A stretch of DNA of 52,798 nucleotides, from contig DATAOC010000018.1 in assembly GCA_036265915.1 (NCBI GenBank), positions 1-52,798 on the forward strand, in the 5' to 3' direction. Position 1 is the first letter of the stretch; each line of letters opens with the position of its first letter. This stretch comes from AR12 sp036265915 (lineage in GTDB: Bacteria; Methylomirabilota; Methylomirabilia; Rokubacteriales; CSP1-6). The translations under genes were made by a program, and so were the position numbers. Shown here piece after piece: positions 41,593 to 50,089 of the stretch. Under the pieces are notes generated by a model. It was not told where the DNA came from. It did not search any database and saw only the letters and a program-made list of their open reading frames with translations.

Positions 41593-42393
41593 TCAGCGCC
41601 GCCGTGTCGACTTCCTGGCCGGCCGCGCCGGCGGCACGGTCCGCGCGCGCAGCGAGGCGTTGAGCGCGGGCTCCCAGTCGGCCATCTGCGCGAGCGCCCG
41701 ATGGTGCGTCAGATCCAGGTGCAGCGGGGTCACCGCCGCGTAGCCCTCGTGCACGGCGCCCATGTCTGTCCCGTCGAGCGCTTCCCACTCCGGGGGGCCA
41801 GCGCCGATCCAGTAGTGCGGGCGGCCTCGCGGATCGGCCTGCTCGACGATCTTCCCCGAGTACACGCGGTGACCGAGCCGCGTCATGCGGATGCCCTTCA
41901 CCGGACCGCCGGGCACGTTCACGTTGATCAGCGTCTTCGCGGGCAGGCTGCCGACGAGGATACGCATCGCGACCTGCCGCGCGACACGCGCGGCCTGGGT
42001 GAAGTCCCCGCCCTCGGCGAGCGACACCGCCAGCGACGGCACGCCGAGCAGGATGCCCTCCATGGCCGCCGACACCGTGCCGGAGTACGTGACGTCGTCC
42101 CCGAGGTTCGAGCCGTGGTTGATCCCCGACGCGATGAGCACCGGGCGCGCCGGGAGAAAGCCCAGGACGCCGAGGTTGACGCAGTCCGACGGCGTGCCGT
42201 TCACCGACCAGCGTCGCTCACCGAGCTCGTGGACGCGCAGCGGCCGGTGCAGCGTCAGCGCATGGCCGCACGCGCTCTGCTCGCGCTCCGGGGCCAGCAC
42301 GTGGACCTCGCCGAGCTCCTCCAGGGCCGCGGCGAGCGCCGCCAGTCCGGCGGCGTGCACGCCGTCGTCGTTGGTCACGAGCAAGACCGCCAT
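41593..42393 (-). CDS. surE: 5'/3'-nucleotidase SurE
   Basis: This 266-residue nucleotidase begins LLVTNDDGVHAAGLAAL, with the metal-binding NDDG at residues 8-11, followed by LAPEREQSACGHALTLHRPL and SGINHGSNLGDDVTYSGTVS, the remaining conserved blocks of SurE. It dephosphorylates nucleoside monophosphates, and in some species short polyphosphate, under metal control. The last 20 residues (ARTVPPARPARKSTRRR) form a basic tail not seen in E. coli SurE. Its stop lies next to the pcm start, so both are on one transcript. Confidence 0.95.
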   Translation of the reverse strand: MAVLLVTNDDGVHAAGLAALAAALEELGEVHVLAPEREQSACGHALTLHRPLRVHELGERRWSVNGTPSDCVNLGVLGFLPARPVLIASGINHGSNLGDDVTYSGTVSAAMEGILLGVPSLAVSLAEGGDFTQAARVARQVAMRILVGSLPAKTLINVNVPGGPVKGIRMTRLGHRVYSGKIVEQADPRGRPHYWIGAGPPEWEALDGTDMGAVHEGYAAVTPLHLDLTHHRALAQMADWEPALNASLRARTVPPARPARKSTRRR

Positions 42394-42407
42394 GCTCGTC
42401 CTAGATA

Positions 42408-42695
42408 CTACTCGCGATGCGGGTCGGAGTCTCCGAGGGGCACCACCGCCCAGCCGCCGTCGCGAAGCTGCGCGGCGACGTCACGCCGTCGCCGCTCGCG
42501 CTGCCGGCGCTCCGGCTGCGCGCCGGTCTCCGCATGACGGCGCTCGCGATATCGGCGGTCGATGATCACCGCCACCAGCGAGGCGACGCCGCTGAACTCG
42601 TCGCGCAGGTGAGCCGCTACCGACGCCAGGTCGCGCCGGATGATGACGGCGATGGGGACGGGCTGCGGAGAGGGGCTGCCGGCGTCCGGCGTCAT
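42408..42695 (-). CDS. Small arginine-rich hypothetical protein
   Basis: This protein is about 95 residues from ATG 42695 (open to 42734). A beta-like start (QPVPIAVIIRRDLASVAAH) leads to FSGVASLVAVIIDRRYRERR and the highly charged RRQRERRRRDVAAQLRDG. ERR-rich tails like this occur in short hypothetical proteins of related lineages, as far as I recall, but I know no function. A TATAAG hexamer lies 10-15 bases before ATG 42695, consistent with a leaderless transcript. It lies between surE and tRNA-Pro(GGG). Confidence 0.5.
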   Translation of the reverse strand: MTPDAGSPSPQPVPIAVIIRRDLASVAAHLRDEFSGVASLVAVIIDRRYRERRHAETGAQPERRQRERRRRDVAAQLRDGGWAVVPLGDSDPHRE

Positions 42696-42833
42696 GGTCA
42701 CACTTATAGCGAGCCAGGGCGGTAGCCGCTCCATATTTTGTGGCGCGACGTGCTGCGGTGAGGCGACATATCCCGAAACGGCGCGCCCGCGCCGCGGGTC
42801 ACCCCCCGACGCGGGCCACCGAAGCGAGCGAAA

Positions 42834-42910
42834 TGGTCGGGGCGACTGGATTTGAACCAGCGACCACCGGACCCCCAGTCCGGTGCGCTACCGGGCTGCG
42901 CTACGCCCCG
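42834..42910 (-). tRNA. tRNA-Pro(GGG)
   Basis: Reverse strand: acceptor CGGGGCG with CGCCCCG, D arm GCGCAGCCCGGTAGCGC, anticodon stem CCGGA/TCCGG with loop CTGGGGG giving GGG, T arm GCTGG-TTCAAAT-CCAGT-like, discriminator A at 42837 and encoded CCA at 42834-42836. It lies between the MerR-type gene and the small arginine-rich ORF. Confidence 0.95.
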
Positions 42911-42949
42911 ACTCGCAACGGTGAAGTCTCTCAGAAACGGCGCGGGGCT

Positions 42950-43309
42950 TCAAGGCACCAGGCGCGCGCGCAGCGTCGAGAGGCGGTCCTGGATGCGGCG
43001 CAAAGCGTCGGCGAAGGTCGCCTCGCGCATGCCGAGCTCGAGCTGGGCGGTGCTCTTGCCGCGCGATTCCGCGAGCAGTCGCTTGCGAGCGCCCTCCAGC
43101 GTGAGGCGCTCGTCGTACAGCAGGGACTTGATCCGCTGGACGAGCTCGAGGTCGCGCCGACGGTAGAGCCGCTGGCCAGCCGGGTTCTTCTTGGGCCGCA
43201 GCAGCTTGAACTCGGACTCCCAGTAGCGCAGGACGTACGCGGGAACCCCCGCGATCTCCTCCACCTCACCGATGCGGTAGTAGAGCTTCTCGGCGACCTC
43301 GAGCGCCAC
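42950..43309 (-). CDS. MerR-family transcriptional regulator (small HTH type)
   Basis: This 119-residue protein has a MerR winged-helix start (LYYRIGEVEEIAGVPAYVLR then YWESEFKLLRPKKNPAGQRL and YRRRDLELVQRIKSLL), where the helix-turn-helix and wing are clear, followed by a short coiled region ending in STLRARL. It lacks the C-terminal metal- or drug-binding domain of full MerR proteins. Small MerR proteins beside ihfA are a common arrangement in several phyla. It follows ihfA after 2 bases and was probably acquired as part of that operon. Confidence 0.9.
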   Translation of the reverse strand: MALEVAEKLYYRIGEVEEIAGVPAYVLRYWESEFKLLRPKKNPAGQRLYRRRDLELVQRIKSLLYDERLTLEGARKRLLAESRGKSTAQLELGMREATFADALRRIQDRLSTLRARLVP

Positions 43310-43311
43310 GG

Positions 43312-43611
43312 TCAGGCGGTCGCCCCGCTCGACGCGCCGGTCGTGTTGATGCGCTGCTTCAAGCCCTTGCTCGGCTTGAACGTGAGCACCTTGCGCGCCG
43401 TGATCTCGATGGAGTCACCGGTCTGGGGATTCCGGCCGCGCCGCGACGCCTTGCGACGGATGCGGAAGTGGCCGAAGCCGACGATCTTGACGTCCTCACC
43501 CTTCTCGAAGCAGCGGAAGATGATGTCGAACACGGACTCCACGACGGACGAGGACTGCCGCTTGGAGAGGCCGTGCGCCGCGACGGCGTTCACGAGATCG
43601 TTCTTGGTCAC
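43312..43611 (-). CDS. ihfA: Integration host factor alpha subunit
   Basis: This 99-residue HU-family DNA-binding protein reads KNDLVNAVAAHGLSKRQSSS at the dimer helices, GFGHFRIRRKASRRGRNPQT for the intercalating beta arms (with the proline that kinks DNA), and TGDSIEITARKVLTFKPSKG before a short tail. This matches IHF-alpha (IhfA) rather than HU. It bends DNA at specific sites in replication, recombination and transcription. It sits between the SPOR-domain gene and the MerR gene. Confidence 0.93.
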   Translation of the reverse strand: MTKNDLVNAVAAHGLSKRQSSSVVESVFDIIFRCFEKGEDVKIVGFGHFRIRRKASRRGRNPQTGDSIEITARKVLTFKPSKGLKQRINTTGASSGATA

Positions 43612-43620
43612 GGTGGAGAC

Positions 43621-44739
43621 TCACCTCCTCGTGAGGAACGGCTTGTATCCCTTGCCTTCGAGCTCCTTGAGCGTGCTCAGGGCGGTGGCGCGGTCGGCGA
43701 AGCCGCCGACGCTCACGCGATACAGCGCGTCTCCGCCGCTCGAGGCGGCGCCGCTCGGCGCCGCGGTCGGCGCGGCGGGGCCGCCTGCGCGGCGAACCTG
43801 CACCTTCAGGCCGTCGACCGCGAGATCCTTGGACAGCGCCACCGCATCACGCAGCGGCAGGCTGGGCTTGATGACCGCCCCGGTGCTCGTGGTCTCCACG
43901 GTGAGGTTCTTGCCGGCGAGCCGCTGGCCGAGGTCGGCCGGCGTGGCACCCGTCACGATGACGTCGTAGCGATCCGCCGCGGCCGGCGGCGTGGTCGTGG
44001 CGCTGGCCACCATGGCGGCCGGGGTGCCGCCGCGCGTCGGCTCGTCGACGTGATAGCTGTCCGCGCGCAGCTTCGCGGCCACGCGCTTCGCCGTCGCCGG
44101 ATCCTTGAAGGCGCCCACCTGCACGAACCACTGCCCGCTCGCCTGACCGGCCGGCGCGCGCTTGCTCGGCGTCGACACGACTCGCGTCGGGGTGCGCGCG
44201 GGCGGTGCCGGCTTGGTCGGCGCAGAGTCGCTCTTCGGTGTCGTGGCGTCGGGCTTCGCGTTGTCCGGCTTCGCGCCCTCGGGCTTGGCGGCCTCCGGTG
44301 CCGCGTTCTCCGGCTTCGCCGCGTCGGACTTCGCTCCCTCCGGTGCCGTCGTCGACGCCGCGACCGTGGCGTCCCCCGCCTTGCCGACCGCGGCGTTGCC
44401 GCCGGCTGGTGCGGTGGACGAAGGAGCGGAGGGCTGCGTCGGCGTGGGACTGCTCGCGCTGGCGGTCGGCGTCGCGACTTGCGGCGGCGCGACCTGGGGG
44501 GCCGCGATCGGCGGCGCCGGTGCCGGCGTCGTCGCGGGCGGCTTCGTCGCCGCCGTCTTGGGCGGCGGCGCGTTCATCGCGTCCAGAATGTACGGAACCG
44601 CGACCGCGCCGATGACACCCAGGACGATGAGAACGAGCACGGCGCGAAACCACGTGGCCGCGAACACCGAACGCGGCGCCGCGTCGTCGTACAGATCGTC
44701 GTGCTCCAGGTCTTGATGGCGATCGTTCTGGTCGACCAT
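43621..44739 (-). CDS. SPOR-domain peptidoglycan-binding membrane protein
   Basis: This 372-residue protein has a short cytoplasmic start (VDQNDRHQDLEHDDLYDD), one transmembrane helix (FRAVLVLIVLGVIGAVAVPY, about residues 32-51), a long low-complexity proline/alanine/lysine linker, and two SPOR repeats: WFVQVGAFKDPATAKRVAAK near residue 200 and YRVSVGGFADRATALSTLKE near the C-terminus. SPOR domains bind denuded septal peptidoglycan and bring proteins to the division site. It is the first gene downstream of the DUF3047/der group that is separated by a few bases, and is followed by ihfA. Confidence 0.88.
   Translation of the reverse strand: MVDQNDRHQDLEHDDLYDDAAPRSVFAATWFRAVLVLIVLGVIGAVAVPYILDAMNAPPPKTAATKPPATTPAPAPPIAAPQVAPPQVATPTASASSPTPTQPSAPSSTAPAGGNAAVGKAGDATVAASTTAPEGAKSDAAKPENAAPEAAKPEGAKPDNAKPDATTPKSDSAPTKPAPPARTPTRVVSTPSKRAPAGQASGQWFVQVGAFKDPATAKRVAAKLRADSYHVDEPTRGGTPAAMVASATTTPPAAADRYDVIVTGATPADLGQRLAGKNLTVETTSTGAVIKPSLPLRDAVALSKDLAVDGLKVQVRRAGGPAAPTAAPSGAASSGGDALYRVSVGGFADRATALSTLKELEGKGYKPFLTRR
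44244..44345. repeat. Low-complexity repeat encoding an Ala-Lys-Pro linker
   Basis: About eight imperfect units of 12-15 bases, roughly TCCGGCTTCGC, encode the AKPENAAPEAAKPEGAKPDN-like linker of the SPOR protein on the minus strand. Units differ by base substitutions. It is a flexible periplasmic spacer and a possible length-variation hotspot. Confidence 0.7.
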
Positions 44740-44744
44740 GCGCG

Positions 44745-45560
44745 CTATCGTAGCACGATGCTTGGGATTTCAGCCCTTCCTGCCGACGTCCGCGAGAAAA
44801 AAATATCACCGATGAGCGCCTCGGCCTCGCTGCGGGTGTCGTTGGAGTCGGTCATGAGGGCGACCTTGCCCACGCGCGGCGGCGGATGGCCGAAGATGGC
44901 CGCGTAGTCCGCGGCCACGTTCCGCTCGTACCGCAGCCAGCCGTCGAGCCGACCAGGCCCGGACTCCACGACGATGATGTGCACGTTCGGCGCGCGGGGA
45001 TGCCGCAGCCGGGTACCGACCGGCGCGCGACTGTCCCAGACGTAGCCGATCACCTCGCTCGTCGTCCGCGGCGAGGGCCAGCGCGGGAACACGACGTAGA
45101 TCTGCGCGGCCTCGTCGTCGCGCGCGTGATCGCGCACGTCGCCCGCCGCGGGCAGGCGCGAGACCTTCCACGACCACGTGAGGAACGGAAACTCCTTGAG
45201 ATCGACCACGACGTCGCGGTGCAGCGCAAACGACGCGCGATCACTGCGCAGGCGGACGGCCAGCCGGCCATCCGTGCGCACGAGCTCGACGGCCGCCTGC
45301 CCCGCGAACTCCTTCAGCTGCCAGCCGCGCGGGACGCCGCTGGCCGGCAGCCGTGGCGGGACCTGGTCGCTCACGGGGACGCGGATCCGCTCGGCGCCCT
45401 CGACGGCCGCCGGCGTCGCGCGCGCGGCCGCCACCGAGGCCCGCGGGGCGGCGGACGGCTTGCCGTTGAGCAGCAGCACGGTCCCGCCGCCGGCGAGGAT
45501 GACGATGCCGGCGACGACCATCAACAGCACTGCGTGCGAGCGGCGGCGCGCGGGCGTCAC
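44745..45560 (-). CDS. DUF3047 protein, membrane-anchored
   Basis: This 271-residue protein starts at GTG 45560, overlapping the der stop (GTGA). A single N-terminal helix (AVLLMVVAGIVILAGGGTVL) should anchor it to the inner membrane. The DUF3047 core shows LTWSWKVSRLPAAGDVRD, QIYVVFPRWPS, GYVWDSRAPVGTR, RYERNVAADYAAIFGHPPP and DSNDTRSEAEALIGDIFFS. It is 39 residues longer than the copy at 1812-2510 because of the N-terminal anchor and spacer. DUF3047 function is not known. Its place between der and the SPOR gene suggests a cell-envelope role. Confidence 0.87.
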   Translation of the reverse strand: MTPARRRSHAVLLMVVAGIVILAGGGTVLLLNGKPSAAPRASVAAARATPAAVEGAERIRVPVSDQVPPRLPASGVPRGWQLKEFAGQAAVELVRTDGRLAVRLRSDRASFALHRDVVVDLKEFPFLTWSWKVSRLPAAGDVRDHARDDEAAQIYVVFPRWPSPRTTSEVIGYVWDSRAPVGTRLRHPRAPNVHIIVVESGPGRLDGWLRYERNVAADYAAIFGHPPPRVGKVALMTDSNDTRSEAEALIGDIFFSRTSAGRAEIPSIVLR

Positions 45561-46900
45561 CGGCGCGCCCTCGGCGCCGCCGGCTTCATCCGGCCGGCCT
45601 TGCGGAACGACAAGCGAAGGGGTGAGCCCTCGAACCCGAAGGCGTGGCGCAGCGACTTTGCGAGATATCGCTCGTACGAGAAATGGATCTCGCCGGGGCG
45701 GTTGACCCGGATCGCGAACGTCGGCGGCCCCGCGCTCACCTGCGAGGCCGACTGGATGGCGAGCGGCACGCCCCGCAGCGACACCGGCCGACGGTCGAGC
45801 GCCTGCTGGAGCACGCTCGTGACCTCGGCGCCGCCGATCCGTCGCCGCGCCTGGGCCGCCACCCGATCGATCGTCGTGAACAGCTCGCCAATCCCCTGCC
45901 CGGCCGTCGCCGACGTGAAGCAGACGGGCGCGTAGTCGAGGAACGACAGGCGCTCGCGCAGCTGGTCGACCACCTCGGCCTTGCGCACCATGCCGGGCGG
46001 CACCAGATCCCACTTGTTCACCACGATGACGATCGCGCGGCCGGCCTCGTGGGCGTAGCCGGCGATGTGCGCGTCCTGCGCGGACAGGCCGTCCGAGGCG
46101 TCGACGACGAGCAGCGCGACATCGCACCGCTCGAGGCTCTTGAGTGCCATGACGACGGCGAGCTTCTCGAGCGGCTCCGTCACCCGGCCCTTGCGGCGGA
46201 TGCCGGCCGTGTCCACGAGCACGTACGGCCGCCCCTCGTACGTGAACGCGGTGTCGACGGCGTCGCGCGTGGTCCCCGGCTCCTCGTGCACGAGCACGCG
46301 GTCGGTGCCGATCATCGCGTTCACGAGCGACGACTTGCCGACGTTCGGTCGTCCGATGACGGCGACGGCGACCGGTCGCGAGCCGCCGCGCGGCGCCACC
46401 GAGGCCGGCGTCCGATCGCGGAGCACTTCGAGGAGCTCGGCGACGCCGCGACCGTGCTCGGCGGAGACGCCGACCGGATCCCCGAAGCCGAGCCGGTAGA
46501 GCTCGGCCACCGCCGGCTCCTGCGCGCGATCGTCGACCTTGTTGGCGACCAGGACCACCGGCTTGTTCGCGCGGCGCAGGATGCGCGCGATCTCGAGATC
46601 GAGCGCGGTCGCGCCCGCGCGCGCGTCCACCGCGAACGCGATGAGGTCGGCCTCCTCCACCGCGGTCAGCACCTGCTTGCGGACGCCCTCGATCAGCGGC
46701 TCGGTGGAGCCGGGATCGAAGCCGCCCGTGTCGACCACGGTGGCCTGCCAGCGCTCGAACTGCACCTGGCCGTAGAGACGATCCCGCGTCACGCCGGGCA
46801 CGTCGCGCACGAGCGCCTGCCGGCGTCCGATCATGCGGTTGAACAGCGTCGACTTGCCGACGTTGGGCCGCCCGACGATCGCGATGATCGGGCGCAGCAC
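45557..46900 (-). CDS. der: Ribosome biogenesis GTPase Der (EngA)
   Basis: This 447-residue protein starts at GTG 46900, just before PIIAIVGRPNVGKSTLFNR; the open frame to 46978 is not conserved. It has two tandem GTPase domains (first P-loop GRPNVGKST, second GRPNVGKSS near residue 190, with DTAGIRRKGR and NKWDL) followed by the KH-like domain (IQSASQVSAGPPTFAIRVN). Der is essential for 50S subunit assembly in most bacteria. It starts 4 bases after the DUF512 gene's stop and its stop overlaps the DUF3047 gene start, so this is one transcript. Confidence 0.95.
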   Translation of the reverse strand: MLRPIIAIVGRPNVGKSTLFNRMIGRRQALVRDVPGVTRDRLYGQVQFERWQATVVDTGGFDPGSTEPLIEGVRKQVLTAVEEADLIAFAVDARAGATALDLEIARILRRANKPVVLVANKVDDRAQEPAVAELYRLGFGDPVGVSAEHGRGVAELLEVLRDRTPASVAPRGGSRPVAVAVIGRPNVGKSSLVNAMIGTDRVLVHEEPGTTRDAVDTAFTYEGRPYVLVDTAGIRRKGRVTEPLEKLAVVMALKSLERCDVALLVVDASDGLSAQDAHIAGYAHEAGRAIVIVVNKWDLVPPGMVRKAEVVDQLRERLSFLDYAPVCFTSATAGQGIGELFTTIDRVAAQARRRIGGAEVTSVLQQALDRRPVSLRGVPLAIQSASQVSAGPPTFAIRVNRPGEIHFSYERYLAKSLRHAFGFEGSPLRLSFRKAGRMKPAAPRARR

Positions 46901-46904
46901 GCGA

Positions 46905-48218
46905 CTACCCGGCGCGCAGCGCGCGCAGCAGAGCCCGCGGCTCCGGCGGGACCACTCGAACCGGGACGCCGAGCTCACGCGCGAGATCGGACGGTGTCAC
47001 GTCGTCGAGGAACACGCCGTCACCGTCGCGCAGCGCGACGGCCGGGACGAGCACCGCCTCGCCCAGGTCGCCGTCGGCGGCCAGGTGCCGCTGGATGTCG
47101 CCACCGGTCAGCAGGCCGGCGACGGACACGCTGCCGCCGAAGTGGCGGTTCGGAACCGCGATGACGCGCGCGGCGCCGGGCCGCGCCGCGAGCAGTCGCG
47201 CGAGCCGCGGCGCGTAGAGCTCGCCGCTCACCACCGTCACCGGCCGGTGTGCGACGCCGTCCCGCGTTCGACGACTGACGCGCGCAAAGTCGTCCTCGAA
47301 GCGGCGCACCAGGCCGATCCCGTCCTCGGCGACCGGGAATCCCTCGTACGCGTCGGCCCCGGGCAGTGACGCGCCCGCTTGAAGATAGACCTCGTCACCG
47401 AGAAACACGAACCGGGTGCCGAGACGGTCCAGGTACTCGGCCTGCCACGCCGTCACCGTTGCCACCAGCGCCCGCGCCTCGGTGTCGGTCAGCGTCCGCA
47501 GCGAGGGCAGCCGCTCGCGGTGCGCGGTGAGTCCAACGGGCACGATCGCCGTCGTGGCCACGTGCGGATGCAGCGGTGCGAGCTCCCGCACCGTCCGCTC
47601 GAGATGGGCGCCGTCGTTGCGGTCCGGGCACAGGACGATCTGCGCGTGCATGCGGATGCGCGCCTTGGCCAGCCGCTCGAGCCGCGGCAGGATCTCCGCC
47701 GACCCGCGCGGGCGGCCGAGCAGCTCCCAGCGCAGTGCCGGATCGGTCGCGTGCACCGAGACGTAGAGCGGCGAGAGGCGCTGCGTCGCGATGCGGTCGA
47801 GCTCGGCCTCGTCGAGGTCGCTGAGCGTGATGTAGTTGCCGTGCAGGAACGAGAGCCGGAAGTCGTCGTCCTTGACGTAGAGGCTCTTGCGCATCCCCTT
47901 GGGCAGCTGGTGGATGAAGCAGAACACGCACTTGTTCGCGCAGGTCGCGATATCGCCCGGCCGCGGCGGCTCGAGCTCGACACCGAGCGGGGCCGCGCCG
48001 CAGACCACGCGCAGCGTGCGCGCCGCGCCGTCGCGCTCCACGGTGAGCTGCACGCGCTCGTCGCCGCCGCCGTGGAACTGGAAGTCGATGGCATCGCGGA
48101 CGCGCTGACCGTTGACGGCGAGGACGCGATCGCCCGCCACCAGTCCCGCCGTCGCCGCCGGGGTGCGCGGACGCACGGCCGCGACCACGACCCCCTCAGC
48201 GGAGGAGCGAGGCTTCAT
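46905..48218 (-). CDS. DUF512 radical-SAM-like protein with PDZ domain
   Basis: This 437-residue protein has an N-terminal PDZ-like region (VVVAAVRPRTPAATAGLVAG), then the cysteine cluster CANKCVFCFIHQLPKGMR, which binds a 4Fe-4S cluster of the radical-SAM type, and a C-terminal DUF512 segment with LGDEVYLQAGASLPGADAYE and a DUF512-like tail. Members are widespread and conserved, but their reaction is unknown. It overlaps the pgsA end by 23 bases. In many genomes this gene is near der, and the same neighbourhood is present here. Confidence 0.9.
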   Translation of the reverse strand: MKPRSSAEGVVVAAVRPRTPAATAGLVAGDRVLAVNGQRVRDAIDFQFHGGGDERVQLTVERDGAARTLRVVCGAAPLGVELEPPRPGDIATCANKCVFCFIHQLPKGMRKSLYVKDDDFRLSFLHGNYITLSDLDEAELDRIATQRLSPLYVSVHATDPALRWELLGRPRGSAEILPRLERLAKARIRMHAQIVLCPDRNDGAHLERTVRELAPLHPHVATTAIVPVGLTAHRERLPSLRTLTDTEARALVATVTAWQAEYLDRLGTRFVFLGDEVYLQAGASLPGADAYEGFPVAEDGIGLVRRFEDDFARVSRRTRDGVAHRPVTVVSGELYAPRLARLLAARPGAARVIAVPNRHFGGSVSVAGLLTGGDIQRHLAADGDLGEAVLVPAVALRDGDGVFLDDVTPSDLARELGVPVRVVPPEPRALLRALRAG

Positions 48219-48765
48219 CCGCTTCGCGCTCGGCGACGTGGGCGGCGTTGAGGAACCGCATGCCGTGCACGATGTACTGCAGGCCCGACACGATCGTGAA
48301 GCCGGCGGCCAGCCACATGAACACCGTGGCGCCCAGCTCGACGCGGAGGAAGCGGCCCGCCATGCCGGCCAGCACGGTGAGGACCTGGAAGAACGTCGCC
48401 GCCTTCCCGGCCCAGGTCGGACGCGGGTAGATGCGTCCGCCCGCCATGTGGATGGCGAGCGCGCCGACCACGAGGATGATGTCGCGGCTGATGACGACGG
48501 CCGCGATCCAGAACGGCAGCGCCTTGAGCCACGTCAGCGTGACGAAGGAGGAGATGAGCAGGAGCTTGTCGGCCATCGGATCGAGGAAGGCGCCCAGCCG
48601 GCTCTGGATCCCGCGATGCCGGGCGACGTAACCATCCAGGAGATCGGTGAGCGCCGCCGCCGCAAAGACCACCAGCGCCACGCCCGGCCGCCGGTAGACG
48701 AGCAGCGAGACGAAGACCGGGATCAAGAGGATGCGGAGGACGGTCAGCCAGTTCGCGAGGCCCAT
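48196..48765 (-). CDS. pgsA: CDP-diacylglycerol-glycerol-3-phosphate 3-phosphatidyltransferase
   Basis: This 189-residue integral membrane enzyme carries the CDP-alcohol phosphotransferase motif DLLDGYVARHRG with the following GAFLDPMADK, giving the spaced acidic residues that bind two metals. Six hydrophobic segments are visible, ending YIVHGMRFLNAAHVAEREAD. It makes phosphatidylglycerophosphate, the first step to phosphatidylglycerol and cardiolipin. It overlaps the DUF512 gene by 23 bases and lies 10 bases after the hflX stop. PssA and other members share the motif, but the length and ILLIPVF start fit PgsA. Confidence 0.92.
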   Translation of the reverse strand: MGLANWLTVLRILLIPVFVSLLVYRRPGVALVVFAAAALTDLLDGYVARHRGIQSRLGAFLDPMADKLLLISSFVTLTWLKALPFWIAAVVISRDIILVVGALAIHMAGGRIYPRPTWAGKAATFFQVLTVLAGMAGRFLRVELGATVFMWLAAGFTIVSGLQYIVHGMRFLNAAHVAEREADEASLLR

Positions 48766-48775
48766 ACGGAAGGGC

Positions 48776-50089
48776 TCAGTCTAGCACGCGGGCGGCGGCC
48801 GCCTGGGGGACGCGGTAGGCGCTGAGCGCCGCCAGCGCCGGTCCCGGCAGCTCCACCTCCACCGCGACGTGCTCGGGCTCGTCGGCGCGCGAGAGCACGC
48901 GACCGCGCTCGTAGCACAGCGCGAGCGCCGCGCCGTCCCCGTGCGGGATGCGCAGCGTGACGGGACCGCCGGCGGGCAGCGCCGTCTCGATGGCGTCCAG
49001 CAGCGCGTCGATGCCCTCGCCCGTCACCGCCGACACGGCGACGGCGTCGCGGCGCCCCGCGAACGCCGCCGTCGCCTGCGCATGCTCGAGCCGGTCCGTC
49101 TTGTTCAGGGCCAGCACCGTCGGCCGGTCGGCGACCTCCAGCTCGCGCAGGAGCGCGTCGACGGCCGCCATGTGCTCGTCGAGCGCCGGATGCGAGGCGT
49201 CGACGACGTGAACGAGCACGTCGGCCTCCGCCAGCTCCTCGAGCGTGGCGCGGAAGGCGGCCACCAGCTCGTGGGGCAGCTTGCGGATGAAGCCGACGGT
49301 GTCGGTCAGGACGAACGGACGACGCCCGGGCAGCGTCACCAGCCGCGCCGCCGGATCGAGCGTGACGAAGAGCTGATCGGCGGCCGTGAAGTGCGACCCG
49401 GTGAGCCGGTTCAGCAGCGTCGTCTTCCCGGCGTTCGTGTAGCCGACGAGCGCCACCACCGGCGCCCCCGAGCGCCGGCGGCTGCGTCGCATCAGCCGGC
49501 GGTGCGCCTGCACGCCCTCGAGCTCGCGGCGCAGCTGCATGACGCGCCGACGGATCACGCGTCGGTCCGACTCCAGCTGCGTCTCACCCGGGCCTCGCGT
49601 GCCGATGCCGCCACCGAGCCGCTCCAGATGCTGCCACTGTCCGACCAGGCGCGGCAGCAGATAGGTGAGCTGGGCGAGCTCGACCTGCAGCTTGCCTTCC
49701 GCGGTGCGCGCGCGCTGAGCAAAGATGTCGAGGATCAGCGCGGTACGGTCGATCACATGGATGCCGAGCGCCTCGGTGAGGTTGCGCTCCTGGATCGGCG
49801 TGAGCGGATCGTCGGAGATGAAGAGGTTCATGCCGCCGGCCCGCGCCGCCTCGGCCATCTCCTCGACCTTGCCCCGACCGAAGTAGAGCGACGGCGTCGC
49901 CGCCTGCCGCTCCTGGACCACCCGCTGTCCCACCGTCGCTCCGGCCGCCGCAGCCAGGCCGGCCAGCTCCTCCACCGATTCCTCCACGTCGGCGCGCCGC
50001 TGCGACGGGCGCTTGACGGCGGCGAGCATCGCGTGCTCGCGCGCGTGCCGACGGACTTCGTGTCCGTTGCGGTGTCCGTTTCGACTCAC
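48776..50089 (-). CDS. hflX: GTPase HflX
   Basis: This 437-residue protein starts at GTG 50089, overlapping the miaA stop; AGGAGG lies about 10 bases upstream. It has the HflX N-terminal domain (VEESVEELAGLAAAAGATVG then SLYFGRGKVEEM), the linker with GGIGTRGPGETQLESDRR, and the G domain with GYTNAGKTTLLNRL, TDTVGFIRKLP and NKTDRLE. HflX splits ribosomes under heat stress. Lengths match the family. In E. coli hflX follows hfq; here hfq is absent from between miaA and hflX. Confidence 0.95.
   Translation of the reverse strand: MSRNGHRNGHEVRRHAREHAMLAAVKRPSQRRADVEESVEELAGLAAAAGATVGQRVVQERQAATPSLYFGRGKVEEMAEAARAGGMNLFISDDPLTPIQERNLTEALGIHVIDRTALILDIFAQRARTAEGKLQVELAQLTYLLPRLVGQWQHLERLGGGIGTRGPGETQLESDRRVIRRRVMQLRRELEGVQAHRRLMRRSRRRSGAPVVALVGYTNAGKTTLLNRLTGSHFTAADQLFVTLDPAARLVTLPGRRPFVLTDTVGFIRKLPHELVAAFRATLEELAEADVLVHVVDASHPALDEHMAAVDALLRELEVADRPTVLALNKTDRLEHAQATAAFAGRRDAVAVSAVTGEGIDALLDAIETALPAGGPVTLRIPHGDGAALALCYERGRVLSRADEPEHVAVEVELPGPALAALSAYRVPQAAAARVLD

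Noticed and set aside
44244..44345. CRISPR-like direct repeats
   Set aside because: The units are short, imperfect, contiguous and in frame with a protein linker; no spacers.
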